Shown piece by piece: positions 34,781-49,863 of a stretch of 64,000 bases of DNA (position 1 is its first letter; each line of letters opens with the position of its first letter). Location of the stretch: the NCBI RefSeq assembly GCF_024707525.1, contig NZ_CP062231.1:3224001-3288000 (forward strand), given 5' to 3'. This DNA is from Rhizobium sp. TH2 (GTDB lineage: Bacteria > Pseudomonadota > Alphaproteobacteria > Rhizobiales > Rhizobiaceae). The translations under genes were made by a program, and so were the position numbers. The notes beneath the pieces are model-generated. The model did not search any database. It was not told the origin of the DNA and saw only the letters and a list, made by a program, of their open reading frames with translations.

Positions 34781-36613
34781 TCACGCCAGCGGCGCCGTAG
34801 CCCTCTTAAGCCAGGTCCTGACCTCGGCATCCTCAATCAGCGGCAGCAATTTGTCTCGCGTTTCGGCGTGGTAGTCGTTGAGCCAGCGCAGTTCCTCATC
34901 ATTGAGGAAGGCGGTGAGGATCAGCCGCCGGTCGATCGGGCAGTAGGTCAGCGTCTCGAAGCCGAGCATCGGCCGGTCGCCACCTTCGATCATCTCGGCT
35001 TCCTCGACATAGACGAGGTTCTCGATGCGGATGCCGAAGCTGCCGGGGCGATAGTAGCCCGGCTCGTTGGAGAGGATCATTCCCGGCAGCAGTTCCTGCA
35101 TGGCGGCGCGGGATATGCGCTGCGGCCCCTCATGCACCGAGAGGTAGGAGCCAACACCATGGCCGGTGCCGTGGCCGTAATCGGCGCCCGATTTCCACAG
35201 CGCGATACGGGCGAGCGGATCGAGATCGACGCCACGCGTGCCCTTGGGAAAGCGCGCGAGCGAAATCGCGATCATGCCCTTGAGCACCAGGGTGAAGAAG
35301 CGCTTCTGCTCGTCCGGCACTTCGCCGAACGCCACCGTGCGGGTGATATCGGTCGTGCCGTTGATGTATTGACCGCCTGAGTCGACCAGGAACATCTCGC
35401 CCGGCTTGAAACGCCGATTGGTCGTCGTCGTCACACGATAATGGATGATGGCGGCGTTCTCGCCCGCCCCCGAGATCGTGTCGAACGACACATCCTTAAG
35501 CGGGTTCTGCATGCGCTCGCCAACACGGATACGCGCAGCTTCCAGAGCCTTGACCGCGTCGATCTCGGTGACCGTGCCCGGCTCCTGGCTATCGAGCCAA
35601 TGGAGATATTCGACCATCGCAGCGCCATCCTGCAGATGCGCCTTGGTGGAACCTTCCAGTTCGGTCCGGTTCTTGGTGGCGCGCGGGATCTTCACCGGAT
35701 CGTCGCCGGAGATAACCTTGCCCCCAGCCTCCTCTATGAGACCTGAAAGCACGTAAGGTGCCAGATCCGGATCGAGCAGGATCGCACCGCCATCCGATGC
35801 CGCGATCTTCAGCCGGTTGATAAAGTCCGACGGCGCCACCTGCTCGGCCATCTGCCCGAGATAGGCACGCTGTTCGATGCCGGTCTTCTTCTCGTCGAGG
35901 AAGATTTCTGCACGCCCGTCGGCATGGATGATCGCGCGCGCCAGTGGATGCGGCGTGTGCGGCACGTCGGCGCCGCGAACATTGAACGCCCACGCGACCG
36001 AGGACGGGTCGGTGAGCACCACCGATGTGGCCCCCACAGCGGGCAGGCCTTCCGCGATGGTCTTGATCTTCTCGGTCGCCAGCACGCCTGCCTGGGCATC
36101 GTACTGGATCGTGACCTTGCCCATCGGCTCGGCGGGGCGATCGGCCCAGATTTCGTCGAGCGGATTGGATGCGAGGAAGACGACACTTCCGTTTTTCGGG
36201 GCCAGCGCTTTCTGCAGCTTCGCAACCTCCGCGCTGGTATGCAGCCACGGATCGATGCCGAGCCGGAAGCCATCCGACGCATGCGCCGCAAGCCACTTGG
36301 GCGGCGGCTCGCCGATCAGATCGCCACCGACGAAGACATTGCCGTCGACCTGTTCCTTCAGTTGGGTCGTATAGCGCCCATCGACGAAAACGATTACCTG
36401 GTCGGCCATGACAAGCACGACGCCCGCCGACCCGGTGAAGCCGGTGAGCCAGGACATGCGTTCGGCCGATGCCGGCACATATTCGCCCTGATATTCATCG
36501 GCACGCGGCACAAGAAACCCGTCGATCCCAAGATCAGTCATTTTTCCGCGCAGTTTCGCGACACGCTCGCCGCCGAATTGTGGCTCGGCAGTGGTTTCGA
36601 AGGACTGGTACAT
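34781..36613 (-). CDS. Aminopeptidase P family metallopeptidase (M24B)
   Basis: 610 residues, the long eukaryote-like type with two creatinase-N domains (about 15-320) before the M24 'pita-bread' catalytic domain (about 325-545) and a C-terminal extension. Dimetal ligands are visible in FLVDSGGQY, GTTDITRT, HGTGHGVGSY, LSNEPGYY and IRIENLVYV. It removes N-terminal residues before proline in the cytosol. It follows ligA by 65 bp on the same strand, at the end of the division-gene block. Confidence 0.92.
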   Translation of the reverse strand: MYQSFETTAEPQFGGERVAKLRGKMTDLGIDGFLVPRADEYQGEYVPASAERMSWLTGFTGSAGVVLVMADQVIVFVDGRYTTQLKEQVDGNVFVGGDLIGEPPPKWLAAHASDGFRLGIDPWLHTSAEVAKLQKALAPKNGSVVFLASNPLDEIWADRPAEPMGKVTIQYDAQAGVLATEKIKTIAEGLPAVGATSVVLTDPSSVAWAFNVRGADVPHTPHPLARAIIHADGRAEIFLDEKKTGIEQRAYLGQMAEQVAPSDFINRLKIAASDGGAILLDPDLAPYVLSGLIEEAGGKVISGDDPVKIPRATKNRTELEGSTKAHLQDGAAMVEYLHWLDSQEPGTVTEIDAVKALEAARIRVGERMQNPLKDVSFDTISGAGENAAIIHYRVTTTTNRRFKPGEMFLVDSGGQYINGTTDITRTVAFGEVPDEQKRFFTLVLKGMIAISLARFPKGTRGVDLDPLARIALWKSGADYGHGTGHGVGSYLSVHEGPQRISRAAMQELLPGMILSNEPGYYRPGSFGIRIENLVYVEEAEMIEGGDRPMLGFETLTYCPIDRRLILTAFLNDEELRWLNDYHAETRDKLLPLIEDAEVRTWLKRATAPLA

Positions 36614-36678
36614 GGGGGCACTCCGGGCATCTTGGATTCGGGCTGCACCTTAACGGATGCCGGCGAAGGTCGAAAGCA

Positions 36679-39162
<2,484 letters not shown>

Positions 39163-39176
<14 letters not shown>

Positions 39177-39393
39177 CGCGCATGTCTCCGGCAAGCGCGT
39201 TGCACCATTCCGCCGCTTCAGACTCCCGCTCCCGATCCTCGGCCATGGCCTTGTAGCCCTCATCGAGGGAGACGTCGAGCACATGGGGTCGAACCAGATC
39301 CTCGATGAACTGACTCATTCGCCGAGGGCCAACCACGCGATAGAGCCCGTCATACACTTGCTCGTCCAGAGTGATCGTCATCTTCTTATGCAT
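39163..39393 (-). CDS. Ribbon-helix-helix antitoxin (MazE-like partner)
   Basis: About 76 residues: MTITLDEQVYDGLYRVVGPRRMSQFIEDLVRPH forms a ribbon-helix-helix DNA-binding head, followed by an acidic, Glu-rich tail (EGYKAMAEDRERESEAAEW) for toxin binding. It neutralises the adjacent MazF-type toxin. The ATG at 39393 is preferred; a GTG at 39402 and ATG at 39381 are alternatives. A tandem palindrome directly upstream should be its autorepression site. Confidence 0.75.
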
Positions 39394-39404
39394 GTCTGTC
39401 ACTT

Positions 39405-39428
39405 TATACGTATTATTATACGTATAAT
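39405..39428. promoter_or_regulatory. Autoregulatory palindromes of the mazEF-like module
   Basis: TATACGTA (39405-39412) and the perfect 14-mer ATTATACGTATAAT (39415-39428) have centres 13 bp apart, just upstream of the antitoxin start. Ribbon-helix-helix antitoxins bind such short tandem palindromes. The same AT-rich block probably contains the -10 element. Confidence 0.6.
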
Positions 39429-39459
39429 AATTCGCAGTGCGGATTGGTCAAGGCGAAAG

Positions 39460-41136
<1,677 letters not shown>

Positions 41137-41154
41137 TGAGAGTGAGCGCCCCGA

Positions 41155-42006
41155 TCAGGACTCGCCGAGAATGAGCTTCTTGCCGGCGCGGGAAATCCAC
41201 GAACCCTGGTTTTCCTGCGGCGCAAGGCCCTTGGATTGAAGAAGCGCGAAGCTGTCCTTGTACCAGGCGCTGTCCGGATAGTTGTGACCCAGCACGGCAG
41301 CAGCCGTCTGTGCCTCATCCACCAGACCGAGCGAATAATAGGTCTCGACGAGACGGGCCAGCGCTTCTTCCACTTGGTTGGTGTTGCCGAACTGCTCGAC
41401 AACGGTCCGATAGCGAGAGATGGCTGCAAGGTATTCCTTCCGCTCCTGGTAGTAGCGGCCGATCTGCATTTCCTTGCCGGCGAGATTGTCGCGCGCCATG
41501 CGGATCTTCGTCTGCGCGTCATCGACATATTCCGATGTCGGGTATTCGTTGACCACCTTCATCATGGCCTCGATCGTGCGGGCCGATGCGCGCTGGTCCT
41601 GCGTCACGACGGGGATCTGCTTGGCGTAGCTCAGACCGATCAGATACTGCACATAGGCCGCATCCTTGGTCTGCGGATAGAGCTTCATGTAGCGGTCGCC
41701 GGACTGGATCGCGCCTTCATTGTCGCCCTGGCGGTACTTGATGAAGGTGCTCATCACAAGGGCACGGCGCGAATATTCCGAGAAGGGATGCTGGCGATCG
41801 ACGGCTTCGAACTTCCGCTGCGCTTCGGAAATCTTGCCGGCATTGAGATTGGCAAGACCCTCGGTATAGAGCTTGTCGGCCGGCTCGGTCTGCGTGGACA
41901 GCTTGGTGATGTCGAGGTCCGGATCGTTCGAGCAGCCCGCGACCATCACGGCGCTCGTGCCAAACACGAGCGACAGAAGCACGGTGCGTGCGGAAAGTTT
42001 CATCAT
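41155..42006 (-). CDS. bamD: Outer membrane assembly lipoprotein BamD
   Basis: 283 residues. Lipobox VMVAGC (Cys near residue 24) then TPR repeats ([27 protein letters not shown] and following). BamD is the essential lipoprotein of the BAM complex for inserting outer-membrane proteins. The ATG at 42006 (MMKLSARTV) is selected for its AGGA site and for leaving a normal signal peptide; an ATG five codons upstream is an alternative. Downstream of lpxC by 215 bp. Confidence 0.92.
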   Translation of the reverse strand: MMKLSARTVLLSLVFGTSAVMVAGCSNDPDLDITKLSTQTEPADKLYTEGLANLNAGKISEAQRKFEAVDRQHPFSEYSRRALVMSTFIKYRQGDNEGAIQSGDRYMKLYPQTKDAAYVQYLIGLSYAKQIPVVTQDQRASARTIEAMMKVVNEYPTSEYVDDAQTKIRMARDNLAGKEMQIGRYYQERKEYLAAISRYRTVVEQFGNTNQVEEALARLVETYYSLGLVDEAQTAAAVLGHNYPDSAWYKDSFALLQSKGLAPQENQGSWISRAGKKLILGES

Positions 42007-42221
42007 CGATATGTCCTGCATTTCCCCAACCGGGTCACTCAATCGGTGGCCACAAAGCAAATCCCGACCGTCAGATTAAGCGGCTAATAGCCATAAAACG
42101 CTCGGAACCGCAACGTCATGGCCTTCAAATCATGCAAATTTGTGGCAGAACCGATGCGCCGGGGACACGGCCAACAAGAAAAATGCCGGCCGTGAGGACT
42201 AAATGCTGGACTCGCAGCGGA

Positions 42222-43175
42222 TCAAGCCGTCCAGGGCGCATATTCCGGTTGCGAGATCGCGATCAGTTCCGGCACCGCGACCCGATGGCGTGCGCCGGCC
42301 GACTCGACGATCTCATAGGCCGAACGGTCGGAAAGCAGCGCCTTGAGCGCCATGGCATTGACCTTGTGGCCGCCACGATAGGACCGGTAAAGACCGAGGA
42401 ACGGCGCACCGGCAAGGGCCAGGTCGCCTACGGCATCAAGCGTCTTGTGGCGTACGAATTCGTCGGACCAGCGCAGGCCTTCCATATTGATGACGCGGTT
42501 GTCGTCGCCGATCACCACGGAATTTTCGAGCGACGAACCGAGCGCAAGGCCCATGGCCCAGAGACGCTCGACATCTCGCATGAAGCCGAAGGTGCGGGCG
42601 CGGGCCAGCTCGTTCTTGAAGGATACGGAGTTGAGATCACCCTTCCAGACCTGCCGGCCGATGAGCGGGCTCTCGAAATCGATTTCGACCTCGAATCGCG
42701 TGCCGTCATAGGGCTGGAATTCCGCCCAGGATGCGCCATGGTCGATACGGACAGGCTTTTTGACGCGGATGTAGCGTCGCTTGACGCCAAGCGGGCGGAT
42801 GCCGGCCTGTTCCATCGCCTCGATGAATGTGGCGGAGCTGCCGTCCATGACAGGCATTTCGGCGCCGTCGATCTCGACGATCGCATTGTCGATGCCGAGT
42901 GCGTAGAACGCGGCCATCACATGCTCGACCGTCGCGACCGAGTGCGCCGGGGAAAAGCCGAGAACCGTGCAGAGATCGGTCGAACCGACGGAAGCGGAAA
43001 CGGCCTTGAGCTCCGTCACTTCGTCATGCTGGCCAATGCGCTGGAAAATAATGCCTGTGCCGGCTTCCGCCGGATTGAAGATTGCGGTGACCTCGGCTCC
43101 CGAATGGACGCCGATACCGCGAATCGTGAACGGGTTTTCAAATGTTGTTTCAAAACCCAAAAGACCTAAAGACAT
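42222..43175 (-). CDS. lpxC: UDP-3-O-acyl-N-acetylglucosamine deacetylase
   Basis: 317 residues. Zinc ligands in VEHVMAAFYALGIDNAIVEIDG-type motif (SVATVEHVMAA), and in FVRHKTLDAVGDLAL with the partner His; GVHSG at the start is also conserved. It performs the committed step of lipid A synthesis. The ATG at 43175 (MSLGLLGFETT) follows GCGGGG; the open frame upstream to 43400 is not conserved. It lies 262 bp after ftsZ, with a hairpin in between. Confidence 0.95.
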   Translation of the reverse strand: MSLGLLGFETTFENPFTIRGIGVHSGAEVTAIFNPAEAGTGIIFQRIGQHDEVTELKAVSASVGSTDLCTVLGFSPAHSVATVEHVMAAFYALGIDNAIVEIDGAEMPVMDGSSATFIEAMEQAGIRPLGVKRRYIRVKKPVRIDHGASWAEFQPYDGTRFEVEIDFESPLIGRQVWKGDLNSVSFKNELARARTFGFMRDVERLWAMGLALGSSLENSVVIGDDNRVINMEGLRWSDEFVRHKTLDAVGDLALAGAPFLGLYRSYRGGHKVNAMALKALLSDRSAYEIVESAGARHRVAVPELIAISQPEYAPWTA

Positions 43176-43385
43176 ATTACCCCGCTTTTGATGTGGCCCG
43201 TTCAAACCACCGCCCGGATCCATCCGAACAATCATGTGACATGCTGCAGAAACTGCGATTTTCAGACGGGTTTCCAATCCCCCAAATGGACCCATCGTGA
43301 AAATATAGTCGCGGCACCGGCAAACCAAATCAATGTTTCTTTCCAATTGTAACGTTCCGCAGGCGGCCATCACCGAATGCATGAA

Positions 43386-43410
43386 GGGCCCGGATTTCAA
43401 GTCCGGGCCC
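43386..43410 (-). terminator. Hairpin after ftsZ
   Basis: GGGCCCGGA and TCCGGGCCC (9-bp perfect stem, 7-nt loop) lie 28 bp past the ftsZ stop. In the ftsZ direction it is followed by TTCATGC, without a T-run; on the other strand a TATTTTT follows. It may end or attenuate transcription before lpxC. Confidence 0.5.
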
Positions 43411-43437
43411 CTCCTCTATTTTTAACTGTTCCAGCCT

Positions 43438-45219
43438 TTAGTTCGACTGGCGGCGCAGGAAGGCCGGGATGTCGAACTCCTCGGTTTCCTGGGCACGCGG
43501 CTGGGCCGGGACCTGGCGGCCCTGGTCGTCGAGATTGCCGCGACGCGGTGCGTAAAGGCTCGCCTCCGGCGACAGCGCCCGGCGCTGCTGGGAAGCGGCG
43601 TTGGGTGCCGCGGCCGTCATGTCGGACGGAGCCGGTGCTTCTTCTTCCCTGCGGCCGAGCGACGAGGTCAGGCGCTTGAGCAGGCCCATAGGACCACGCT
43701 CTTCGGCATGTGCGGTGGATGCCACGCCTGCGCGGTGCTCGATCTCGGCCTTCAGGACGGGCGGAAAGTCCTCGACCTTGGGCATGCGCATCTGATCGGC
43801 TTCCATGCGAACCGACGCCATCAGCGAAGGCTCGGAATGGACGTCCTGGTGATACTGCATGGCAGCCGGCTGATGCGCGACCGACGGCTCGCGATACTGC
43901 ATCTGCGTTTCCGGCTGGGCAACGACGCGGTTGGCGACCGGTGCTTGTTTCGCGACTTCCTCGGCCGGCATCGCGAACAGCTTGCTCGCCGGACGGAAGT
44001 CGTCCTGCGGGGCAGCGGCCAGTTCGTTCATCAGCGGATTGGCGATCGCGATCTCAAGCTCCATGTCCATCTCGGCGGCACGGATCGTTTCGGCCACCGG
44101 ATCGGCCGCGTAGGTCATCGGCTGCGGCGCGGGGACCGGCTGAGCCTGGGCCTGCATGACGGGAGCCGAAATCGGAGCCTGGCTGACCTGCGGGCGGACA
44201 ACCGGCCGCGAGATCGGCTTTACTTCAAAAGGGCGCTGATCACCCGCTCCCATTGTGCGATCGATACCGGTCGCGACAACAGAAACGCGGATAATGCCTT
44301 CCAATGCTTCGTCGAACGTTGCGCCGAGGATGATGTTGGCGTCGGGATCGACTTCTTCGCGGATACGGGTCGCAGCCTCGTCGACTTCGAAGAGGGTCAT
44401 GTCGCGGCCGCCGGTGATCGAGATCAGGAGGCCCTGGGCGCCCTTCATCGAGGTCTCGTCGAGCAGCGGGTTGGCGATCGCAGCTTCCGCTGCGGCCAGT
44501 GCGCGGCCTTCGCCGGAGGACTCACCGGTGCCCATCATCGCGCGGCCCATTTCCCGCATGATCGAGCGGACGTCGGCGAAGTCGAGGTTGATAAGACCTT
44601 CCTTCACCATGAGATCCGTGATGCAGGCAACGCCCGAATAGAGCACCTGGTCGGCCATGGCAAAGGCATCGGCGAAGGTGGTCTTGTCGTTGGCGATGCG
44701 GAAGAGGTTCTGGTTCGGGATCACGATCAGCGTATCGACCGACTTCTGCAAATCGGTGATGCCCTGGTCGGCGAGCCGCATGCGGCGCTGGCCTTCGAAC
44801 TGGAACGGTTTGGTGACGACGCCAACCGTGAGGATGCCTTTGGATCGGGCAGCCTGCGCGACGATCGGAGCAGCGCCCGTGCCAGTGCCGCCGCCCATGC
44901 CGGCGGTAACGAAGCACATATGGGTGCCGTTGAGGTGATCGATAATCTCATCGAGGCACTCTTCGGCCGCCGCACGGCCGACTTCCGGCTGCGAACCGGC
45001 ACCGAGGCCTTCGGTGACCTGCACACCCATCTGGATGACGCGGTCGGCCTTGGTCATGGCGAGCGCCTGGGCGTCCGTATTGGCAACGACGAAGTCCACG
45101 CCCTGCAAACCGGCCGTGATCATGTTGTTGACGGCGTTGCCGCCGCCGCCGCCGACGCCGAACACCGTGATGCGCGGCTTAAGCTCGGTGATGTCCGGCT
45201 TGTTCAATTTGATGGTCAT
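43438..45219 (-). CDS. ftsZ: Cell division protein FtsZ
   Basis: 593 residues, the long form of Rhizobiales. The GTPase domain (about 1-320) has [13 protein letters not shown] and the tubulin signature [10 protein letters not shown]; the T7 loop [11 protein letters not shown] is intact. A disordered linker of about 240 residues, rich in Pro, Gln and Met, follows, ending with the conserved tail [12 protein letters not shown] that binds FtsA. It polymerises into the division ring. The ATG at 45219 (MTIKLNKP) has a GAAGGACGG site. It lies 59 bp after ftsA. Confidence 0.95.
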   Translation of the reverse strand: MTIKLNKPDITELKPRITVFGVGGGGGNAVNNMITAGLQGVDFVVANTDAQALAMTKADRVIQMGVQVTEGLGAGSQPEVGRAAAEECLDEIIDHLNGTHMCFVTAGMGGGTGTGAAPIVAQAARSKGILTVGVVTKPFQFEGQRRMRLADQGITDLQKSVDTLIVIPNQNLFRIANDKTTFADAFAMADQVLYSGVACITDLMVKEGLINLDFADVRSIMREMGRAMMGTGESSGEGRALAAAEAAIANPLLDETSMKGAQGLLISITGGRDMTLFEVDEAATRIREEVDPDANIILGATFDEALEGIIRVSVVATGIDRTMGAGDQRPFEVKPISRPVVRPQVSQAPISAPVMQAQAQPVPAPQPMTYAADPVAETIRAAEMDMELEIAIANPLMNELAAAPQDDFRPASKLFAMPAEEVAKQAPVANRVVAQPETQMQYREPSVAHQPAAMQYHQDVHSEPSLMASVRMEADQMRMPKVEDFPPVLKAEIEHRAGVASTAHAEERGPMGLLKRLTSSLGRREEEAPAPSDMTAAAPNAASQQRRALSPEASLYAPRRGNLDDQGRQVPAQPRAQETEEFDIPAFLRRQSN

Positions 45220-45278
45220 GTTGTCCGTCCTTCTTTTAGTCGAGCCGGTTGCCATACCGGCCGTCATTCCTGAATTTG

Positions 45279-46610
45279 TTAGAAACTGCTCTTGAGCCAC
45301 TGGCTGACGCGGGCGATCCTGCCATTGCCCCCGCCGAGATTGGACAGAACGCCCTTCTCCTCGGCGTGGATTTCGAGATCTGCAAACTGCGGATAGATCA
45401 GCAGCCCGACCGCGGTCGAGAATGCCGGACCCTTCGCCGCAGGCGGAAGGCCCTTGACGCCCATCGGCCGTCCGATGCGGACGTTGCGGGCGAGAATCTG
45501 GCGCGCGAGGTCCGGCAGACCGGTCAACTGGCTCGCACCGCCCGTGAGAACGACACGCTTGCCGACGATCGGCGAGAAGCCCGAGCCACGGATGCGGTCG
45601 CGGATCATTTCCAGCGTCTCCTCGACGCGGGCGCGCACGATCTTGCCAATCAGTCCACGCGGAACCTGCGTCGGCTGCTCGTGGTCGTCCTCGCTGATCG
45701 GCGGGACCGAAACCAGTTCGCGGTCGTCTCCGCCGTTCGACAGCGCCGAAGCATGCATGACCTTGATCCGCTCGGCTTCCTCGATCCGGGTCGAGAGGCC
45801 GCGAGCGAGGTCGGTGGTGACGTGATGGCCGCCGAGTCCGATCGCATCGGCGTGAACCAGCTTGCCCTCGGCAAAGACCGAGATCGTCGTCGTGCCGCCG
45901 CCCATGTCGATGGCAGCGCAGCCGAGTTCCAATTCGTCATCCACAAGGGCCGCGAGACCCGAGGCATAAGGCGTCGCCACCATGCCCTCGACCGAAAGGT
46001 GGGCCCGGTTGACGCAGAGTTCGATATTCTTGATCGCCATGCGTTCGGCGGTCAGCACATGCATGTCGACGCCCAGCGTATCGCCGAACATCGAGACCGG
46101 ATCGCCGATGCCGCGCTCGCCATCGAGCGAGAATCCGGTCGGCAGCGAATGCAGTACGGCGCGGTCGTTGCGCAGCGATTGCTGGCAGGCGGCGACCAGC
46201 ACCTTGTTGACATCGTCCTGGTCGACTTCCTGGCCGCCGAGATCGATCGAGGCGGTGTAGATGTCGCTGTGCAGACGGCCAGCCGAGACGTTGACGATCA
46301 GGCTGTCCACGGTGAGGTTGGCCTGGCGTTCGGCGGTATCGACCGCGTGGCGGATCACGCCTTCGAGCGCGTCGAGGTCGGAAATGACGCCTGATTTGAT
46401 GCCGCGCGACTTCTGGTGGCCGATGCCGATGATCTCAACCTTGTGCGTACGGCCCGGAAGAACCTCCGATGCCTCGCGCGGCGTCAGGCGGGCGATCATG
46501 CAGACAACCTTGGTCGAGCCGATATCGAGCACGGAAACGACATGCGACCGCTTCGAGGGAAGCGGCTTCAGGCGCGGCGTGGACCCATTGGAGGAGCCGA
46601 AGATATTCAT
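45279..46610 (-). CDS. ftsA: Cell division protein FtsA
   Basis: 443 residues, actin-like ATPase. [17 protein letters not shown], the SHS2 region near 100-180, [15 protein letters not shown] and [14 protein letters not shown] are present; the amphipathic C-terminal helix [16 protein letters not shown] ([13 protein letters not shown]) tethers it to the membrane. It anchors FtsZ. The start overlaps the ftsQ stop by 4 bp. Confidence 0.95.
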   Translation of the reverse strand: MNIFGSSNGSTPRLKPLPSKRSHVVSVLDIGSTKVVCMIARLTPREASEVLPGRTHKVEIIGIGHQKSRGIKSGVISDLDALEGVIRHAVDTAERQANLTVDSLIVNVSAGRLHSDIYTASIDLGGQEVDQDDVNKVLVAACQQSLRNDRAVLHSLPTGFSLDGERGIGDPVSMFGDTLGVDMHVLTAERMAIKNIELCVNRAHLSVEGMVATPYASGLAALVDDELELGCAAIDMGGGTTTISVFAEGKLVHADAIGLGGHHVTTDLARGLSTRIEEAERIKVMHASALSNGGDDRELVSVPPISEDDHEQPTQVPRGLIGKIVRARVEETLEMIRDRIRGSGFSPIVGKRVVLTGGASQLTGLPDLARQILARNVRIGRPMGVKGLPPAAKGPAFSTAVGLLIYPQFADLEIHAEEKGVLSNLGGGNGRIARVSQWLKSSF

Positions 46611-47536
46611 ATCGCCTCCTTCATCTTCTTGAATTCCTTGGCGCGCGCCTCGACCGCCTTCTTGCGGCGGGCACTGGCATCCTCCGTCAACTGCACCGTG
46701 GTGCGATCCTCAAGCCGGAAGTCGATGGCGAGAATATCCCGTTCCAGCACTTGCTGATCCTTGTTGAATTCGGCGAGCTCGACCATGGCGCGCTCCATGC
46801 CGTGCTCAGGCAATTTGATGATGACGCCATTGTCGAGCTTGAGATCCCAACGACGTCCAGCAACCCGCATGAAGGCCTTGACCCGCGTCTTGACGGCGGG
46901 CCACTGGTCGAAATCCTTCATGATCTCTTCCGCGCCGGCGCCGGCATCCCGACCGACGAACAGCGGCAGGTGGGCGAACTTGTTGTCGCGCAGCGAAGCG
47001 ATGACCTTGCCGCTCTGTTCTATCAGCGAAAGATCCTGGCCGTGCTGCCAGATGCCGAAGGCGACCTTTTCCTTGAGCTTGATCTCGATCGTATCCGGGT
47101 AAACCTTGCGGACTTCGGCATCGAGTATCCAGGGCAAAGTCTTGAGCGCGTCGCGCGTGGCGGCCACGTCGAGCGCCATCAGCGAGGTCGTGCCGTCGAG
47201 GCCGATCTTCTCGAGGATATCGATTTCCGAGGTCTCGGCATTGCCGGAAACCTTGACATTGTTGATCGCAAAGCCGGCTGCCGAGGTGACCGCCTGGGTC
47301 ACATCGCGTGTCTCGCCGGTCAGCGCGAAGATATAGCCAGCGGTGGCGGCGTAGAAAGCAAGCACTGCAACGGAGCCGACATGGCGGGGAATATCGATGC
47401 GGCCCGACGCCAAGCTCCCGAGGAAGCGCACCGCGCGACGCATCGGCTTGGGCAGGACCATGCGCTCGCCACCCTGGGCAACCACATCGGCCTCGGCATG
47501 ACTACCCGGCGATTTACGGGACCTCAACGCAAACAC
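46607..47536 (-). CDS. ftsQ: Cell division protein FtsQ
   Basis: 309 residues: basic cytoplasmic head, one membrane helix (about 60-80), POTRA domain ([22 protein letters not shown]) and beta domain. It links early and late division proteins. The start is taken as GTG at 47536, which has GGAGGA six bases upstream and overlaps the ddl stop by 13 bp; an ATG at 47557 would lengthen the overlap. Its end overlaps ftsA by 4 bp, so ddl-ftsQ-ftsA are tightly coupled. Confidence 0.92.
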   Translation of the reverse strand: MFALRSRKSPGSHAEADVVAQGGERMVLPKPMRRAVRFLGSLASGRIDIPRHVGSVAVLAFYAATAGYIFALTGETRDVTQAVTSAAGFAINNVKVSGNAETSEIDILEKIGLDGTTSLMALDVAATRDALKTLPWILDAEVRKVYPDTIEIKLKEKVAFGIWQHGQDLSLIEQSGKVIASLRDNKFAHLPLFVGRDAGAGAEEIMKDFDQWPAVKTRVKAFMRVAGRRWDLKLDNGVIIKLPEHGMERAMVELAEFNKDQQVLERDILAIDFRLEDRTTVQLTEDASARRKKAVEARAKEFKKMKEAI

Positions 47537-48450
47537 GACGCGTCCTCCACCATCCAACGAAGAAACTCACCAAAGGAATGGCCAGCATGCTGGGCCATTT
47601 CGGGCACCAGGGAGGTTGGAGTCATGCCGGGCTGGGTATTGATTTCCAGCCAGATCAGTTCGCCTTCTTCCGAGAAGCGGTCGTCGTAGCGGAAGTCGGA
47701 TCGTGTGACCCCGCGGCAACCCATCGCCTTGTGCGCCTTCAAAGCCAGTGTTTGTACTTTTTGGTAAATTTTCGGTGAAATTTGCGCGGGAATGACATGT
47801 TTTGAGCCACCATTCACATACTTCGAATCATAATCGTAGAAGGCGTGTCCTTGCGGCACTATTTCGGTGACCCCGAGCGCCACATCGCCCATCACGCCGC
47901 AGGTCAGTTCGCGGCCATGGATATAGCGTTCGACCATGACGATATCGCCGTAGCGCCACTCGGAAGAGGTGATCATCTGTGGCGGATGCGTCTGGTCTTC
48001 CTTGACGATGACGACGCCAAAGCTTGACCCTTCGCGCACCGGTTTAACGACATAGGGCGGCTTCATGGGGTGGGCCGAGGTGAAATCGTGGCGGTTCATC
48101 ACCTTGGCTTCGGCCACCGGCATGCCGTGGGACTTGGCAACCCGCTTGGCCTGCTCCTTGTCCATCGACAGCGCCGAGGAAAGCACGCCGGAATGGGTAT
48201 AGGGAATTTCGAGATATTCGAGGATGCCCTGGATCGTGCCATCCTCACCGAACGGGCCATGAAGCGCATTGAAGGCGACGTCTGGCTTCAACTCCGAAAG
48301 CACGGTCGCCACGTCATGGCCGACATCGATGCGCGTGACCTGGTAGCCCTCGCCTTCGAGCGCCTCGGCACAGGCGGCACCCGAGGACAGGCTCACCGGC
48401 CGCTCGGAGGAAATCCCACCCATCAATACCGCAACGTGCTTTGCGCTCAT
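47524..48450 (-). CDS. ddl: D-alanine--D-alanine ligase
   Basis: 308 residues, ATP-grasp fold: [43 protein letters not shown] and [19 protein letters not shown] are diagnostic. It makes D-Ala-D-Ala for peptidoglycan. It is the first gene of the ddl-ftsQ-ftsA-ftsZ run here; the mur genes that usually precede it in Rhizobiaceae are not adjacent, being replaced by a DUF982 gene and oxyR. Confidence 0.95.
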   Translation of the reverse strand: MSAKHVAVLMGGISSERPVSLSSGAACAEALEGEGYQVTRIDVGHDVATVLSELKPDVAFNALHGPFGEDGTIQGILEYLEIPYTHSGVLSSALSMDKEQAKRVAKSHGMPVAEAKVMNRHDFTSAHPMKPPYVVKPVREGSSFGVVIVKEDQTHPPQMITSSEWRYGDIVMVERYIHGRELTCGVMGDVALGVTEIVPQGHAFYDYDSKYVNGGSKHVIPAQISPKIYQKVQTLALKAHKAMGCRGVTRSDFRYDDRFSEEGELIWLEINTQPGMTPTSLVPEMAQHAGHSFGEFLRWMVEDASCLR

Positions 48451-48563
48451 TACAAAAAGACCCCAGACTCAAACACGGATATTAGCAACCGGCCCTTGCT
48501 TGGAACTTTCGCTGGTCGCGCGCCCAAACATCGGCCGTCGCAAATCACTAAAACCGATTAAGG

Positions 48564-48578
48564 TTAATGAAGCGTTTA
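48564..48578. promoter_or_regulatory. Near-consensus CtrA site upstream of ddl-ftsQAZ
   Basis: TTAA-TGAAGCG-TTTA matches the TTAA-N7-TTAA CtrA box at seven of eight positions and lies about 115 bp before ddl, in the 194-bp gap after the DUF982 gene. CtrA controls cell-division genes in alphaproteobacteria, so the site is plausible but unproven. Confidence 0.35.
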
Positions 48579-48644
48579 CCTGTGTTAATTTTTGGGTCAG
48601 GGAAGAGCGGCGGCCTGTTAACGGTAGCCGGCTTGCCGGGAACG

Positions 48645-48890
48645 TTAGTCGCGCACCTGGATGCCCGCCTCGGCGGCGGCGAAGAGGAAAGCCCGGCGGG
48701 CCTCCTCGGCAGACTTCTTGCCCTCCGCCACGGCAGCGCAGACCAGCAGCGCGCGGTCGAGCGCAACGCCATCTTCCAACGGCCAGTCCTCGATCAATGC
48801 CCAACTCGCCTCGGTGGCATTGGAGATGGTCGTGAACTTGCCTGGCCCTTCGAGAGCGAGAATGACCGGCTTGCTCCAGCGATTTTCCAT
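48645..48890 (-). CDS. DUF982 domain protein
   Basis: 81 residues. W-S-K-P-V-I-L, then NATEASWALIEDWP, ALDRALLVCAAVAEGKKSAEEARRAFLFAAAEAGI: the conserved order of DUF982, a small Rhizobiales-specific family found in many copies and of unknown function. The ATG at 48890 has a GGAGGG site. Confidence 0.8.
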   Translation of the reverse strand: MENRWSKPVILALEGPGKFTTISNATEASWALIEDWPLEDGVALDRALLVCAAVAEGKKSAEEARRAFLFAAAEAGIQVRD

Positions 48891-48960
48891 TTGGCCCTCC
48901 TGGTTCAGTATCCGCAACGCGCGTAGCATATGCAGAGACGGAAGTCTGCCCGCCTTCGTC

Positions 48961-49863
48961 TCAAGCCAGCAGCACTGCCGCGCTATCCTTGATCACAGTG
49001 CCCAGCGCTTCGAAATCCCGCCTTTTGCCCGAGGCGCTCGTCCGCCAGACGAGGCCTATCCTGCGCGATGGCTGGGGCTCGGCGAAGGGCACCACCCGCA
49101 CCCTGTTACGCGACGATTCGTCCCTCAGCGCGATTTCCGGAATGAGCGTGATGCCCATGCCATGGCTGACCATCTGCAGCAGCGTCGTCATCGAGGTCGC
49201 GCCGTAATTGGCGACGCGGCGGCCCGCCGAGGTGCCGCACACGGCGAGCGCCTGGTCGCGCAGGCAATGGCCCTCTTCCAGAAGAAGCAACCGCTCGACG
49301 TCGACGTTGTCCTCGGTCATCGGCGACATCAGGATGGTGTTTTCATCCTCGGCGCTGGCGATGAAGAACCGGTCCTCGAACAGGAAGGCGCTTTCGATCG
49401 ACTCGTTGCCGGCCGGCAGTGCCACGATGGCGCAATCAAGCTTGCCTTGCCGAAGTTCTTCCAGGCAGCCCGAGGTCAGCAGTTCCTTGAGCTCGACGCC
49501 GAGTTCCGGATAGAGGCCGCGCAGCCGGGGGATCAGTTCCGGCACCAGATAGGGCGCGACCGTGGGGATGATGCCCAGCTTGAGCCGGCCCTTGAGTGGC
49601 CCTTGCCCCGCCTTGGCGCGCGCTTCGAGCCGCCCCGTCCGGTCGAGAATGTCGCGGATCTCCGGCAGCAGGTCCTCGCCCTCGCGCGTGAGGATAGCGC
49701 CTGAACGGTTGCGCTCGACGAGCTTGACGTCGAGCAGTCGCTCCATTTCCGCGATCTGCGCCGAGAGCGCCGGCTGGCTGACGGACACCATTTCCGCCGC
49801 CTTGCCGAAATGGCGGGCATTGGCGAGCGCATCGAAATAGCGCATTTGTCTGAGTGTGATCAT
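48961..49863 (-). CDS. oxyR: Hydrogen-peroxide-sensing LysR regulator OxyR
   Basis: 300 residues. An N-terminal LysR HTH (about 5-60) and a regulatory domain with the redox pair Cys200 and Cys209 in EEGHCLRDQALAVC, aligned with Cys199/Cys208 of E. coli OxyR. Peroxide oxidises the pair to a disulfide and activates target genes. Divergent from katG with 103 bp between starts, so katG is its probable main target. Confidence 0.93.
   Translation of the reverse strand: MITLRQMRYFDALANARHFGKAAEMVSVSQPALSAQIAEMERLLDVKLVERNRSGAILTREGEDLLPEIRDILDRTGRLEARAKAGQGPLKGRLKLGIIPTVAPYLVPELIPRLRGLYPELGVELKELLTSGCLEELRQGKLDCAIVALPAGNESIESAFLFEDRFFIASAEDENTILMSPMTEDNVDVERLLLLEEGHCLRDQALAVCGTSAGRRVANYGATSMTTLLQMVSHGMGITLIPEIALRDESSRNRVRVVPFAEPQPSRRIGLVWRTSASGKRRDFEALGTVIKDSAAVLLA

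Noticed and set aside
43708..45273. 521-codon plus-strand frame across ftsZ
   Set aside because: Antisense shadow of ftsZ.
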